From assembly GCA_034359265.1 (NCBI GenBank), contig CP136895.1, positions 53,524,001 through 53,588,000 of the forward strand: a stretch of 64,000 bases of DNA, read 5' to 3'. This stretch comes from Canna indica. Its lineage: Eukaryota; Streptophyta; Magnoliopsida; Zingiberales; Cannaceae. Within the stretch, counting starts at the first letter, position 1; each line of letters starts with the position of its first letter. Below the pieces are notes generated by a model. The model did not search any database, had not been told where the DNA came from, and saw nothing but the letters and a program-made list of their open reading frames with translations. The translations under genes and the position numbers were made by a program. This document shows, piece by piece, positions 35,127 to 48,600 of this stretch.

Positions 35127-36860
35127 CCTCATCTCAAAGGGAGGACCGAGGGGACCTTCTCCACTTTGGAACGTGCCATGAAGAGGAAAGAACTCCTCCT
35201 CTGCCCCCCTACTTTCGTCGTTAACTACTCCTCCCCGACGATAACCTCCATAAGAACACGAGTGTTGCTACCTACTCTGACGTTGGTAAGAACATCTCCA
35301 ATATGAGCAATGTCGAACTGTCAGCTCGCTTGAACTGCCTGGGCTTCAAGGACGTTGATGAGGTTGCTTGTGATTTCATCAAGGCGAAGGAGGCCTCAGT
35401 CGGGTAGACTGCTGTTGATGTTTGGCCTTTTGTTGCGGACTATCGCCGCATTTATGGTTGGCCTTTGGGTGGTTGTTTCCTTTTATTATGACTAGTCTAG
35501 TTTTTTGGAATGTGCGGGCGATGCATTCGTCGACCAGTAAGCACATTATGGTGAAGAACCTTATTAACTCTATTCGGTGCTCTATCTTTTGTTTGAACGA
35601 ATCGAAGATCGATATGTTTAACAACTGATGGATGCGGCGTATTGTGGGACGCTCCAATTTCGATTTTTTCTTTTCGCAATGCTACGGGCATGTCCGGTGG
35701 ACAATTGATTGCGTGGGATTGTGATCTTTGGAAGGGGGAGTTGTCCTTGCGAGGTCTACACTTTCTATGTTGTATTCTTACTTGTCGATGCTCGGGTCGA
35801 AGAATTTGGGTTTTCAACATTTACGGCCCACCTCAAAGATCCGAACGAGAGTCTTTCTGGATTGAACTTGAGTGCATTCAGGGGGACCAATCAATTGAAA
35901 CTATTGTTGGTGGTGACTTTAACGTCACTCGTTCGACCGAGGAATGACACAACTATCATGGCAACGTGATGGATTCGACGCGATTCTCTAGCATTATTGC
36001 AGACTCTAGCTTCATTGACTTGCCACTTTCTAGAAGACGCTACACTTGGTGTAACAATCACGCTGTCCCGACTTCTGCTCAACTAGATCGTATCCTCGTC
36101 AGTACAAATGTTCTTGACTCTGTCCCGACATGTAGAGTGAAGGTTGGTAACCCGCGTCTTTCGGACCATGCTCCTTTAATCTTCTTTACGGGTTCCCATT
36201 GCTTGAGACACAAATTTAGGATTGAACACTTCTGGTTGAGGAACCCCTCTTTCATGGAGATTATTCACGATACCTAGTCTATTCTTTAACTTGGATCATG
36301 AAGTGCAGAAGACTAAGGTCGTCACTTCGCTTATGGAACGAGGGCATTCACCGGGCACGAAGTGCTCATATCCATGAAGTGGAGAAGCTTCTTGAAAATC
36401 GTATTGGTTTGGCAGAAGATGTCCAGGTAAGTACGGACATCCCCTCTTCTTCTATTAATCAATTGCGTGCTCATTTGGATGAATGCTATGACGTGGAAAA
36501 CATTTACTGGCAGCAAAGAGCTAAGGCCCATTGGTAAGTGATGGGGATAGGAATACAAAGTTCTTTCACACCGTTGCCTCCGGAAGAACGAGAAAAAAAT
36601 TGGATCTCCTCCTTGTCTTTGGAGGGTAGGATTCTAGATAATGAAAGAGATATAGCAAATGCACTTTCTTCCTTCTTCAAAAACTCATTGGGGACCACGA
36701 ATCAGTGCCGTCTCTCTCCGGATTGGTGCCGCATCTACCCTCCTACGGATCTGGACCTTTCGAGCTTGGTTGAGACTTGCTCGGAATCAGAAATTCTCTC
36801 TAACATTAAAGATCTTGGCAGGGATAAAGCATCGGGACCAAACAGTCTGACGGTAGGGAT
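35127..36860 (+). mobile_element. LINE-1 fragment B: ORF1 end, endonuclease, start of RT
   Basis: Resumes the LINE after the gypsy insertion. A short basic ORF1 remnant (to about 35407) is followed by an AP-endonuclease-like region: LVFWNVRAM (35497), GGDFNVTRS (about 35915), FIDLPLSRRRYTWCN (about 36011) and SDHAPLIFF (about 36160). ORF2 then continues to DLGRDKASGPN (about 36830), the first RT motif of plant LINEs. Frames are broken at about 35640, 35945, 36275 and 36535. The rest of the reverse transcriptase is missing where the LTR at 36861 begins. Confidence 0.82.
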
Positions 36861-37559
36861 AAAGCATGCTAGGATGATAGAGGGTCTCGAGGTGAATTAA
36901 GCGGTGCAATCAGATCTCGAATCGGAGTTAGAACGGGTGAGTTATGGGTATTTAAGTCAGATAGCTTCAGTAGGAGTATTTTGATCATTTGGACCCAACC
37001 GGTGTCTATAAATTAGAACCTGGGGTGTCTATAAATTAGACCCTGGGGTGTGTAGCTAGAGGTTTTGTGCCGCACACCATCCGAGAATAAAGAGAGAGGA
37101 GAGAGAGGGCATCGTCGAGGAGGAGGAGCCGTCGGAGCCGGATTTTCGCGAGTTCGTTGGTGTCGATCGGGGGAAGATCCTGTGCATCTTCTTCTTCCAT
37201 TTTCTCTCCATCCAGTGAGTGGATTTAGGTCTTCTTTTCTCCAATTCTTGATTCATGTCACTGTTCTTATGTTTCAGGATTCTTCGTCGATTTTTTATGC
37301 GCTTTCCTGTATCGGATCGGAAGTTGGATTGGTCATTTCTTAATCGAATCATGTGGTTTACCCCTCTTTTGGAATAAAGTATTCTATTTTTTTCCTTTCT
37401 TGGTTTTTCCCCTACTTTTGCAGTCAGCCGGCGGCACCTGGTGTGCAGCGACGCTAGGCGTGGCGTCGCTGCCACACATGGGCAGTCGCCACCGTCGCGG
37501 TGCGAAATACGTCAGTGCTAGTGCCTCTAGCGGCTCGGCAGCAACAGTAGGTGGGTGAG

Positions 37560-38115
37560 GAGAGGTGGAGAAGATGACCTAAGGGGGGTGAGTTAAATGG
37601 AGGGTTGAGATTGATTTGGGTAAGATGAAGGGTTGGATTGAGTTGGTTGAGATGAAGGGCTGGGATTTGATCTTGTGTAGATGTAAGGTTTAGATTGAAT
37701 CATGTAGATAGATGGTTGAGATTGCATCAGGATAGATGTAAGGCTGTGGATGCATCATGTTAGGGTCGAGATTTTATCTGATTAGATGGAAGGCTGAGAT
37801 TGCATTAGGTTAGATGAAGGGCTGTGATTGCATCTGGTTAAAGGGAGGGTTGTGATTGCATCTAGTTAGATGAAAGACTGTGATTGCATCATATAGATGG
37901 AGAGTTGTGATTGCATCTGGTTAGATGGAGGGCTGTGATTGCATCTGATTAGATGTAAGGTTATGATTTCATCATGTAGATGGAGGGTGGTGATTGCATC
38001 CGGTTAGATGTAAGGTTGAGATTGCATCATGTTGAATAGAGGGTTGTGATTGCATCATATTAGATGGAAGGCTGTGATGAGATCCTGTTTAGATGAAGGG
38101 CTGAGATTTTATTAC
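37560..38115 (+). repeat. Minisatellite in the LTR
   Basis: Around sixteen degenerate tandem units of about 27-35 bp with the consensus GGTTGTGATTGCATC followed by A/TGGTTAGATG(T/G)AAG. The equivalent place in the right copy (about 43290-43400) has only two or three units, so the array has changed length strongly between copies. Confidence 0.85.
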
Positions 38116-38609
38116 TGGTTTATTGATTGAAACACCGTTATATTTATTTATAGCAGTAATTTATTAAATAAATTAAGGCATTTCTTTCATTATTCTAAAT
38201 AATTATTTTGAGGCCTTAAAGTTAGCAAAATTATTCATGTTATGCATGAATTTTCACCTAATCGACGTTCTGGATTCATTGGTGAGGTCTATTTTGCCAT
38301 CAAACCTTCGGATTTTGAAAACAGTAGGCGGATGTCGCCTCATTTTGCGTGCCAAGTTGAAAAATCATATTTTATATATTTTTATGATTTGATCTGAGAT
38401 TATTCATGGATATAGTAGTTAATGAGGTGAACTTTATCCTAGATCAATGATTTCCATGACGAGTTATTTTATAATGTTCCAGTCTATTGATTTACAGTTG
38501 GATTTTCTTTTTGCACTGCTTTCATGATACACGTGCATCCTTTCTTACAGTGCTATAATTCTATTTTATAGTTGTTTATTTGTGCTGAGCCTTCATGATT
38601 TATGAGCAT

Positions 38610-38740
<131 letters not shown>

Positions 38741-38879
38741 GATTGTGATGTATAGCAGGAGGAGGTGGAGGATGAGGTATGCAGTTGACATACCCTTTAT
38801 TACTTATTGATAGCACGTCTTGTTTATAATAATATACTTGCGTGTGTGGTGTTGTGATGTGCTTGTTATATTTCCCGGA

Positions 38880-39075
38880 GGCCTCGCTGGTGAGGGGAGG
38901 GTATGCCCCAAAGAGACAGCGTTGGTCTTATTCCGAAAGTCCGACTGGTGAGGGGAGATCATACCCCAAAAAGACAGTCCGGAGACCTGAGCAGGTGAGA
39001 GGAACGTATGCCCCAACAGGCTAGCTCGGAAGAGCTAGTGCCAGTGAGGGGAGGGCATGCCCCAAAGTGACGACA
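38880..39075 (+). repeat. Four tandem 45-57-bp units in the LTR
   Basis: Units built on GGTGAGGGGAGGGTATGCCC followed by CAAAGAGACAG occur at about 38890, 38949, 38992 and 39044. Three equivalent units are present in reverse in the right copy at 42520-42680. Confidence 0.85.
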
Positions 39076-39835
39076 CTGAGCTGGGTGATAGTTCGGCGAC
39101 CACCCGTCTACCTACCCTATGTGGCTATGTGGGACCGACGGGTCCGGAGTGCATGCATATGATTGGGGTGTTGCATTGCATGCATATGATTGAGGTGTTG
39201 CATTCATCCTTGGCTATGTTTATATTTATTGATGGATGCTTATACTTATTGTTGTGGATATGAGTAGGGTAGCGGATGTGTTACTGATGTTGATTGCATG
39301 CATAGAGCTATGGATATATTATTGCTGATTTCTTCTAACGTTGTTGTTACGTTATTTATATCGGCTATTTGCATTTTTATGCATGATGATTGATTTGGTG
39401 AATTGATGACTGATCTACTCACTAAGTCCTATTGGACTTACCCCTCATTACAATTGTTTTGCAGCACCTGAGTTAGATCATAGAGGAACCGAGATGTAGT
39501 AGCGCGGTTGGTGGTGGCAGGGCAGCGGGTCTCGTGACATGTCGTGATCGAGGAGGATACCTGAGTCATTTTAGTGTCTCTTTGAGTTGTTGAGTCATGT
39601 TGATTCAGGTCGGGGTTTTTGCATTTTATTTTTATTTGGGGAGTCTTATTTATTTATTTGAACTCCTTTTTAATAAACTTGTTCAGTGTGTTTGTTTGAG
39701 TTTTGGTTTGGTTTGGTTCGTGAAGTCATGTTTATTCTTTTCAAAAAAAAATAAAAAATTCCACTGTTCAAGTTATTATTGTTGTGTTTGAGTTGGGTTA
39801 GGCTTCGGGGTACGTGGCGTATCCTGGCCGGTCAT

Positions 39836-40773
39836 ACCGGGTTTGGAGTCTTCAGGTTTCGGCTCCTTGTTGTGTTGGAATGATATTACTCGACCCAAAC
39901 AGCTCGTTGGTATGGGTGTCTTGGACCTCGACATGCATAATCTGGCCCGCTTGGCTCGTTGGTGGTGGTCTATCGCCGTTGGGACGAAGTTAATTTGGGT
40001 GGACATAGTTAAGAGCAAATATTTTAGTCATTTGAGTTGGTTGGGAAAGAACAACACTGCCGCTTGGTCTCCGATCTGGAAGGGTATTTTGGCGGCCAAA
40101 ATTCCTTTTCACATGAGTATGGAATCTTCCTTAGGAAATGGCGCTAGTATGAAATTCTAGCTCAACAATTGGTCTGATTGCTGCTCCTTGGCCTCCTCGT
40201 TCCCTGAATTGTTTACTGCTAGCAGACAATGTAATGCTAGTGTTGCCTCTCTATTGGACACCGAAATTGATACATGGAGGTTTTCTTGGCGATGTCTGGT
40301 GGACAAGAGTAGAGTCGACGTGCTCGTCTACGTCATTAGAAACACGCTTCTATCGCATGATTTGGACATTATCTCCTGGAAATGGGAGGCTAGCGGGTGC
40401 TTCTCGACCGCGTCTCTTTACATGCGGCTGAAGAACAGTGGTATCCTGCAATCGCGCTTATCTTCGATATGGAAGGGGAAGCTACCTTTAAAAATCAAAA
40501 TGCTTTTCGGGCTCATCCTACGTAACAGGATTTTAACTAAGGTGAGGCTACGTTACTTGGGGCTGACTGTGGACGATACCCGATGTGTGTTCTACATGGT
40601 GGATGACAAAGCTTGTGACCACCTCTTTGCCTCTTGTCGGACGCACTCGGCATGCTGGAGTCAATTCCTGACCAAAGTTGGTCAGCAGTTCTTTCCTCCG
40701 GCGACCTCAATGCATGTTGGCGATTCCGCCTGTAGTAATATCATGTGCAACCTTTCGATGATTGGTCGGCCAT
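39836..40773 (+). mobile_element. LINE-1 fragment C: C-terminal ORF2 (zf-RVT region)
   Basis: Two frames, about 39849-40157 and 40188-40775, encode the C-terminal part of a plant LINE ORF2: GMGVLDLDMHNLARLARWWW, AAWSPIWKGILAAKIPF, then SIWKGKLPLKIKMLFGLILR and CDHLFASC of the zinc-binding zf-RVT domain. The fragment continues fragment B in the same orientation, but roughly 500 residues of RT are missing between them. The 3' UTR and poly(A) are not seen because a copia LTR follows. Confidence 0.8.
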
Positions 40774-42044
40774 AAATTTTATTAATTCTATTAATTAATA
40801 AGAAATTGAATTATTTAGATAAACCTCTTTCCTATTGTTTAGGGAATTAGTTTATTTAGATAATTATCATTCTTGTTTATAGACTCTTAATTTATGGAGA
40901 TAAATTAAAGTTTATATTTTATTGGATTTAATTAATTTTGAATTAATTATGAAGCCATTAAAATATAAATTATTTTTTGAGGCAAACTCCAGAATTTTGA
41001 ATTCCGGTGAGAGAGTTTTTAGGGGGGCAGGTCTACCTTTGTAGCCGAACACCCCATATGAGGGGTTGGTTAATTTAGTTCTTCATCTTCTTGGAGAAGA
41101 TCGAGGACTTGATTCTTTAGAGGCTTCTTGAAGAGAAAGGCTCCAAAGAACTCCTCCTCTCCATTGGTGGCCGACCATCTACTTCCTCCTTCCCGGTCTT
41201 TTACAAAGCCAAATTAGAGGTGTATTCTTCTTGGGTGTGCCGCCTACTTCATCAACTTGAAGGATTCCGAAAAAGGATAGCGAAGTACTTTGATCTACCT
41301 CCTCGTTCCGTTGTTTTCTCCTCCTCTCTTCCTCTCGTTTTGGAGCCCAATTCTTGGTGGAAGGGCTGGCCTAGCTCTTGAGGTTTCGGTGCTTGAGAAA
41401 ACATCTCCATTGAGCCACGATGAGTCTGATTGTTCATTGTCCCTTTGTTGTGAGGCGCCTGGTATGGACTATCATTGGAGGATGTGCGTGTGTGCGTCTA
41501 GATACGGGAATAGGAGCACCCTATCCAACCGCGGTATAAGGAATACCTTCCCTCTTCTACTCGTAGATTGAATTTCTTAATTTTTGCTAAAGTAGATCGT
41601 TGTTTTGTGATGTTTTGAATTTTTTAAATTATTATTTCCATTGTGCTCTTATTCCCATCCCAACACTGGTATCATAGCCACCTTTAGCAAAATTTTGGAA
41701 TTTTTATTTCTCACTTTGGTCACGTTTACGAACCGTTCGCTCCTTAAACGTCATGTTGCCCGATTTTGGTTTTCAAGGGTTTTTGAGTCATTTTCTTAGC
41801 TCCATGGTTCATATGATAAATCGAGGTGGAAGCCTACTATCAATATTGTTTTTGGATAGAATTTAAACTCAAAAATCCCGTGGTTTCATGGTTGAACAGC
41901 CTTGAGAACCGAAAAAATTCAGCATGTGTTGTTTGGACCGTTTTGGGTGGAAACGTGATCGGATTTGCGCGATTTCAGATTCTGTTTTTTCCTTTCTTTT
42001 TCACATATGATGTGATGCTGATGCATGAAAGGATGATTATGGAT
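40774..42044 (+). mobile_element. Ty1/copia-like 5' fragment: LTR, PBS and leader
   Basis: An LTR-like block of about 0.9 kb ends CCCATCCCAACA at 41665 and is followed by TGGTATCATAGCC (41667-41679), a primer-binding site matching initiator-methionine tRNA. About 360 bp of leader follows before truncation at the inverted LTR. No gag or pol is present. The LTR start cannot be fixed precisely because the matching LTR is absent. Confidence 0.6.
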
Positions 42045-44576
42045 GAGATCCGCTGCCCTGTCGCCACCAGCCGCGCTACTACACCTCGGTACCTCTCTAA
42101 TCTGGCTCAGGTGCTGAAAAACATCAAAAAATGAGGGGTAAGTCCAACTAGAACTTAATGAGCAGATCAGTCCTCAATTCACCAAATCAATCATCATGCA
42201 TAAACAAAAAATAGCAGTTATACAATATAAGCAACAATGACATGAATAATCAGCAATAATCTAACCACTACTCTATGCATGATAACAACAACCATCAACA
42301 AGTATATAATATCCACAATAAGGACGTAATAAACATCGGTAAATCATCGACTACTCTACGCATGATAACAACATCCATCAACAAGTATATACATATCCAC
42401 AACAATAAAAGTAGGATGAATGCAACACCTTAATCATATGCATGCTCATCGGATCCGTCGGTCCCACATAGCCACATAGGGTAAGTAGACGGTGTGGTTG
42501 TCCAACCACCACCCAGCTTAGTGTCGTCTCTTTGGGGCATGCTCTTCCCCTCACCGGTCGGGTCTCCGGACTATCTCTTTGGGGTATGATCTCCCCTCAA
42601 TAGCCGAACTTCCTGAATAAAGCCATTGTTGTCCCTTTGGGGTATACCCTCCTCTCACCAACAAGGCTTTTGGGAAATGCAACAAGCACATCACACACGC
42701 ATGCATATAACATATATAAAGATGTGCTATCAACAGGTAAATAAAAGGATATAAGGACATACCTCAACCGGCCTCCACCTCCTCCTGCCATACGTCACAA
42801 CCACACATAGATAGTATAATATATATATATATATATATATAAACAAGCAACCATGAAATAAGAATATATATAGCACATCGAACATCGTAAGAAAAAGAAG
42901 CATGTATATCATGAAAACAATGCAAAAGGAACTTCAACTATAAAATTAATAGAATGGAACAACATGATAATATTTCGACATAGGAAACAACTGATCTAGG
43001 ATGAGATTCATCTTATCAACTATTATAACCATGAATCATCGTAGATTGCAACCATAAAAACATATAAAATATGATTTTTCAACTCGGCAAACAAAACGAT
43101 GCGTCGACTGTCTACTGCTTTCAAAATTCAAAAGTCTAACGGCGAAACAACCCTCACCAATAAATCCAGAATTTCTATTAGGCGAAGATTCTTATAAAAT
43201 ATGAATAGTTTTTATAACTTTTAAGCCTCAAAATAATATTTAGAACAAATAATAGAAATACCCTAATTCTATTTAATAAGTCACTATTACAAAATGAATA
43301 TAACAGTGCTACAACTCAAAGAATTAAACAATGATGCAATCTCAACCCTTCATCTAAACATGATGAATCTCAACCCTTCATCTCTTCCATCCAAACTAGG
43401 GTTCCCAAGCTCCTCTACCAGCCACCAACTTCATCCCAATGTCGTCGCCTATTGGATTCAACCGGACGAGGTCCCCGCTGAGAGTCTCGCCATCTGATGG
43501 CGACTCGCCGTCGCCTGACGCACGGCGGTGGCTCCAAATAACTGTACGCGACTGCCCCAAGGGCCGGGGCAGCAACTCGATGCAGCTAAAGCGGCACTCG
43601 ATGACAAGACTCAACTTCCTACCGTGTGCTGCGTCCGGCGGCACAATCGCCAGCCTACATAGCGGCGGCGATAGTGCCTAGTCTGGCGGCGACTGCGCCT
43701 GGTAGCGGTGGGCTGCTGCCATGCCGCAGGACCAGGGATGACCTCGCCCCGACGCTGCCACATTGGGTAGCGTCGATTGGAGCCCCTCCAGGCCATCACC
43801 TTGCCCTCGGCCAGGACTGCAAGCAGTCCGCCTGCTAGCACTCTGACGATCCAGCGACAACGAATCTCACAAAAAAATTATAGAAAACATGAATTGTATC
43901 AAATCACATATTAAACAACAACAAGGATCCAAGCACGAAGAAGACGATACAAATGGCGGCGAAACGACACAATTCAACCATGAAACAACCGATCCGAGAT
44001 TTTTGATTCGATACGAGACAAATGCATCAAAAAACGATGAAAACCCCGTGACATAGGGGCGCCGGTATGAATGAAAGAATTGCGGAAAAGGGCTAAATCC
44101 ACTCACCTCTTTGGAGAAGATGAAAGTGAAGAAGAGGCATAAGATCTTCCTTCAATCGACGCCGATGAACTTGGGGAATTTCGGCTCCGGTGGCGCCCTC
44201 TCTCCTCTCTTCTTTGCCTCGAGTGGTGTGCAGCTAAAACCCCTAGCTGCACGCCCCAGGCTCTAAGTTATGGACCCTGGCTGGGTATAAATGACCAAAA
44301 TACCATACTTAAGTTATCCGACTTAAATAACACATATCTAACCCGTTCTAACTCTTATTCGAGTTCCGATTGAACTGCTAAATTCGCCATGAGACCCTCT
44401 ATCATCCTAGCATGCTAAATCACAAAAATATGACAAATAAAAGTTTTTCTAAATTTTTCCTGCATTAACTGCTTACCCGGATTCAATCCCGAAGCTTTCC
44501 GCCAATCCACACTAACTCGAGCCTACGGTCCCCTGTTTAAAATTTAAATATTATTATTAAAATTTTGGGCATTACA
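42045..44576 (-). mobile_element. Truncated LTR (right copy of inverted pair)
   Basis: On the minus strand it starts TGTAATGCCCAAAATTTT at 44576 and runs to about 42045, where it is cut after CAGGGCAGCGGATCTCAT. It is the inverted partner of 36861-39835. No internal retroelement domain is attached. A GC-rich segment at 43440-43850 gives several overlapping open frames on both strands, but none resembles a protein. Confidence 0.72.
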
Positions 44577-44645
44577 CCATCCTAACAGGCTTATTTTTTC
44601 CCGTTGGCTCCGCCCGATCGATGATCGGTCGATCCATTGAGCGAC

Positions 44646-45668
44646 CGACCATCAACCAAAGCTCACTGTCTATTTTTTAGCTCTGTCGGTCGGTGGCCGA
44701 CTGATGGCTAGAACCGAAAAAATAGTCTTAAATGTTATATAAGGATAATCCACCATTTGGATTCAATAAAAATATCTAAAAAATAAAAATCTTTAAGGAC
44801 TAGTTTGGTTCGCAAACTGCCCGTCACAGGACACCAAACAAGGACAAGGACAAAACACTAGATGTCCTAGGACAACAACTATACCATGTTTACTTCGTCA
44901 AGAACATGACACGATATCCACTCCCGTCCTGCGTTTGTTTTGCTATAATACAGTCTTGTACATGACAAAATGACCAAAATACCCTTGCATATTTTTAATC
45001 TTCAAATTCAATTTTATGCATAAAATTCTTCATACATAAAGTAGTCTTAAAAAATTTTAATACATAAAAAAGTCTTAATACATATTATCAAATAACACAA
45101 TACAATAATTAAGGATTACCAAGCACACTAGCCGTTTTCGAATGACACAATACAATACAATACAAAATGACAAAATGGACCATCAACCGGAGCTCACTAG
45201 CCGTTTTCGAGCTCTACTGGTCGGTTGTCGTCTGATGGCCGGTCGATTGGCCGTCGATCGCCCATCGGCCGAAACCCAAAAAATAGCGTTAAATGTTATA
45301 TAAGGATTACCCCCTATTTGGATTCAAGAAAAATATCTAGAAAATTAAAAATTTTAAGGACTAATTTGGTTCGCAAACTGCCCGTCACAGGACACCAGAC
45401 AAGGACAAGAACAAAACACTAGGTGTCCTAGGACAGCAACTATACCAAGTTTGTTTCGTCAAGAACATGACACGATATTCAGTCTTGTCCTGCGTTTGAT
45501 TTTCTAAAATACAGTCCCGTACATGACCAAAATACCCTTGCATATTTTTAATGTTCAAATTCAATTTTATACATAAAATTCTTCATACATAAAGTAGTCT
45601 TAAAAAAATTTAATACATAAAAAAGTCGTAATACATATTATCAAATAACACAGTACAATAATTAAGTA
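44646..45668 (+). repeat. About 530-bp tandem duplication spanning the Harbinger-like left end
   Basis: Unit 1 (about 44646-45177) and unit 2 (about 45178-45668, cut by LINE-2) share GACCATCAACC, AAATGTTATATAAGGAT, TTTGGTTCGCAAACTGCCCG and TACCCTTGCATATTTTTAAT. Each contains the transposon's left terminus with its flanking TAA (44794-44796 and 45355-45357). They differ by several percent, so the duplication is not recent. Confidence 0.85.
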
Positions 45669-45689
45669 TTACCAAACTTTTATTTTTAC

Positions 45690-48600
45690 CAAAAAAACAA
45701 ATATATTAGGCTACAAGGCCAGCAGAAACATAATCTAAATACAAAATTGAGATGAGCTCGGGAGGCCTGACAAAATTCCAAATAGTGGAATTCATGTTCA
45801 GCCGAGCTACATTTGCTGCCCAGTTGGCAGCTTTGTTTGCAAACCTAGGAACAAAATTATAAGATATATTTGTACAGTTATTGTACAATCTTATTATATT
45901 GTGAAAAAGATTTATACACTGCCAAGGAGCTTGTTGTTTAGCATTGATGAGGTCAACCAAGGCTTTACAATCAGGCTCCAGAATAATGTTATCCAACTGG
46001 TTTGAAGCTGTATGAGATATAGCCTTATAAGTAGCAAATAATTCTGAGTAAAAAGGAGAGCATGAATTAAAATAAAAAATTTCTGCATATAAGCACTTAC
46101 CCAAATGTTCTCTAATTATATATAAAGGCAGCTCTTTCTTCACTGTTTAAAAAGGAGTCATCACAATTTATTTTGATCCAACTTTGAGGAGGAGGATGTC
46201 AAAGTTCAGTGATTTGAATAATACTCATGTTCCCCTAAGAAACACTTTGCTTGATGTATTGATTAGAATAAGCTAGGATATGCATCACAAAGTTGAACAT
46301 GGTGGGTTTCTTTTCTCCATGAAGCAAATCATTTCTAAAAAACCAGATGGACCAGATAGTATTAGCAACAATGGCTCTAGTTTCCTGATTTAAAACTAAA
46401 CTAGGATCCGACAAAAGCCAGCTACCAAAACACCATCCAGTTTTAATATGGATTTTTATGACCAAGGGCAGACCAAATATCAAAAACAAAAGAACATTCA
46501 AAGAATAAATGCTGGATAGATTCATTTTCTAAATCACATAAAACACAAGCTTTAGAATTTGAAATACCCAACCGAAAAAGTTGAAGTTTAGTTAAAAGCC
46601 TGTTATGAAAAAAATTCCACAGCCTGTTAAAAACCTGTTATGAAGTCAGCTTCCAAATTTTAGCCCAATGTGAGAATTTCCAACATGATGTTCATCTAAA
46701 TTTTTCAAAAAAAGGTAAGCTGAAGAAGAAGAAGCCTCACCTTTCAAGTCAGGTTTCCAAACAAAGTAATCATCACAGGTGGTTTTAGGCAACTCTATCT
46801 GTTCAATAGCCTTCCAAAGGTCCAAGCTGCAAAAAGTTAGTCCAAAGAAAGTAGACCAAGAATAATTATACCTAAAATCATGCACATTATTTAAATTATC
46901 AATTAAATTGGAATTTATGAATGTAGGTTTTAAAGCCAAGGGTAAATCAAAAACCCAAGGAACATTAAGAATAGAAGTATTTTCTCCATTACCAATAATG
47001 CTAATGATACCAGACTTGAGGTTGAAAAAGGCATTTCCAAAAAGCTTCCAACACCAAGTGGATTTATTAGGAGGAGACTAGTTAATAAAAGAAAGAGGAG
47101 GGTATCTATTCTTAACCATATTTACCCAAATAGGGTTACTGTTATTTAAATAACTTTGAATTCTTCTAGACTGCAAGGCAAGACTTTTAGTTCTAATATT
47201 CTGAATGCCAAGACCACCATCAATTTTGGGAAGGGTAACAATGTCCCAGTTAACTAAATGAATACTATGCTTATCAGTTTTGCTATCCCATAAAAAATTC
47301 CTAATGATTTGTTCAAGTTTCTCAATAAGTTTACTGTTATGCCAAGTGATAGAAACAGTAAGAGTAGGAATAGAGCTAAGCACTGATTTAATTAGAACCA
47401 ATTTTCCAGCTTGAGAAAGTAAAGAAGATTTCCATTTACTTAACTTAGACTCAAACTGAGCAATAATAAAATCATGGGCACTAGAAGGAGGTCTTCTAGG
47501 AGAAATCATTGTTCGAAGATATTTAAAAGAAAAAATTCCAGACTTCATACCAAGTTTCTGACAAATATGATTTCTAGAATTAAGAGAAATGGCTTTAGGA
47601 AAGAATATCTCAAACTTAGTGGCTTTAGGAAAGAATATCTCAAACTTAGTTAAGTTAACTTTTTGACCAGTAAGCATATAATATTTATTGAAAGCATTCA
47701 TATTGGAAGTAATACCCTTATCATTGGCTTTAAACATCAAAATGATGTCATCAGCAAACATCAAATGCCTAATCACAACATTATTAATTTTAAAGGGGCA
47801 AATCAAATTACTATTAACAGCTTCAATAATAAGCAAAGTCAAAGTATTTGCAACCAAAACATATAAAAAAGAGAAAATTGGATCCCCTTGTCTAATTCCC
47901 CTACCAGCATTGAAAAAATCAGAATGATGACCATTAACCAAACAAGTAAAGGTAGGAGTCGAAATGCAAGTCTTAATCCAATGGATGTAAGCACTTTAAT
48001 AATGGCATCCCAACTAATGAGATCATAAGTTTTTTCCAAATCAATCTTAACTACGATATAAGGATGCTTACTTTTAGAATTATGAAAAGAGTGAGCTATC
48101 TCCTGGACAATTAAAATATTGTCATGAATAATTATTCCTTTGATAAAATTAGATTGTTCAGGGGAAACAAGAGTACGTAAAAGCACTTTTAATCTGTTAG
48201 GAATAACTTTAGATAGAATTCTATAATTCGAGTTACACAATGCTATGGGCCTAAAATTCGTAATAGATCTAGGAGAATGGCATTTAGGAATAAAACTTAA
48301 CATTGTCTGGTTCCAATCTTTAGGAAGAATAGCATAATTGAAAAAACTATTAACACTATCTAAAAAAGAGTTAGAAATAAGTTGCCAATAATTTTGGTAA
48401 AATTCTACGGTAAACCCATCAAAACCAAGGCTCTTACCATTCCTTAAAAACTTAATAGTATTCTAAACTTCATTAGAAGAAAAAAGGAGCAATAGGATTG
48501 TTTCCATCAATAGAGCTAATAGAATTAAAGACAGGCCAATTCAACATATCAAAATTTGGATCTAGTAAAACATGCCAAAGAGATTTATAGTGATCTACAA

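Noticed and set aside
43396..43860. Overlapping GC-rich ORFs on both strands
   Set aside because: They lie inside the right-hand LTR copy and match no family. Open frames on both strands reflect base composition.
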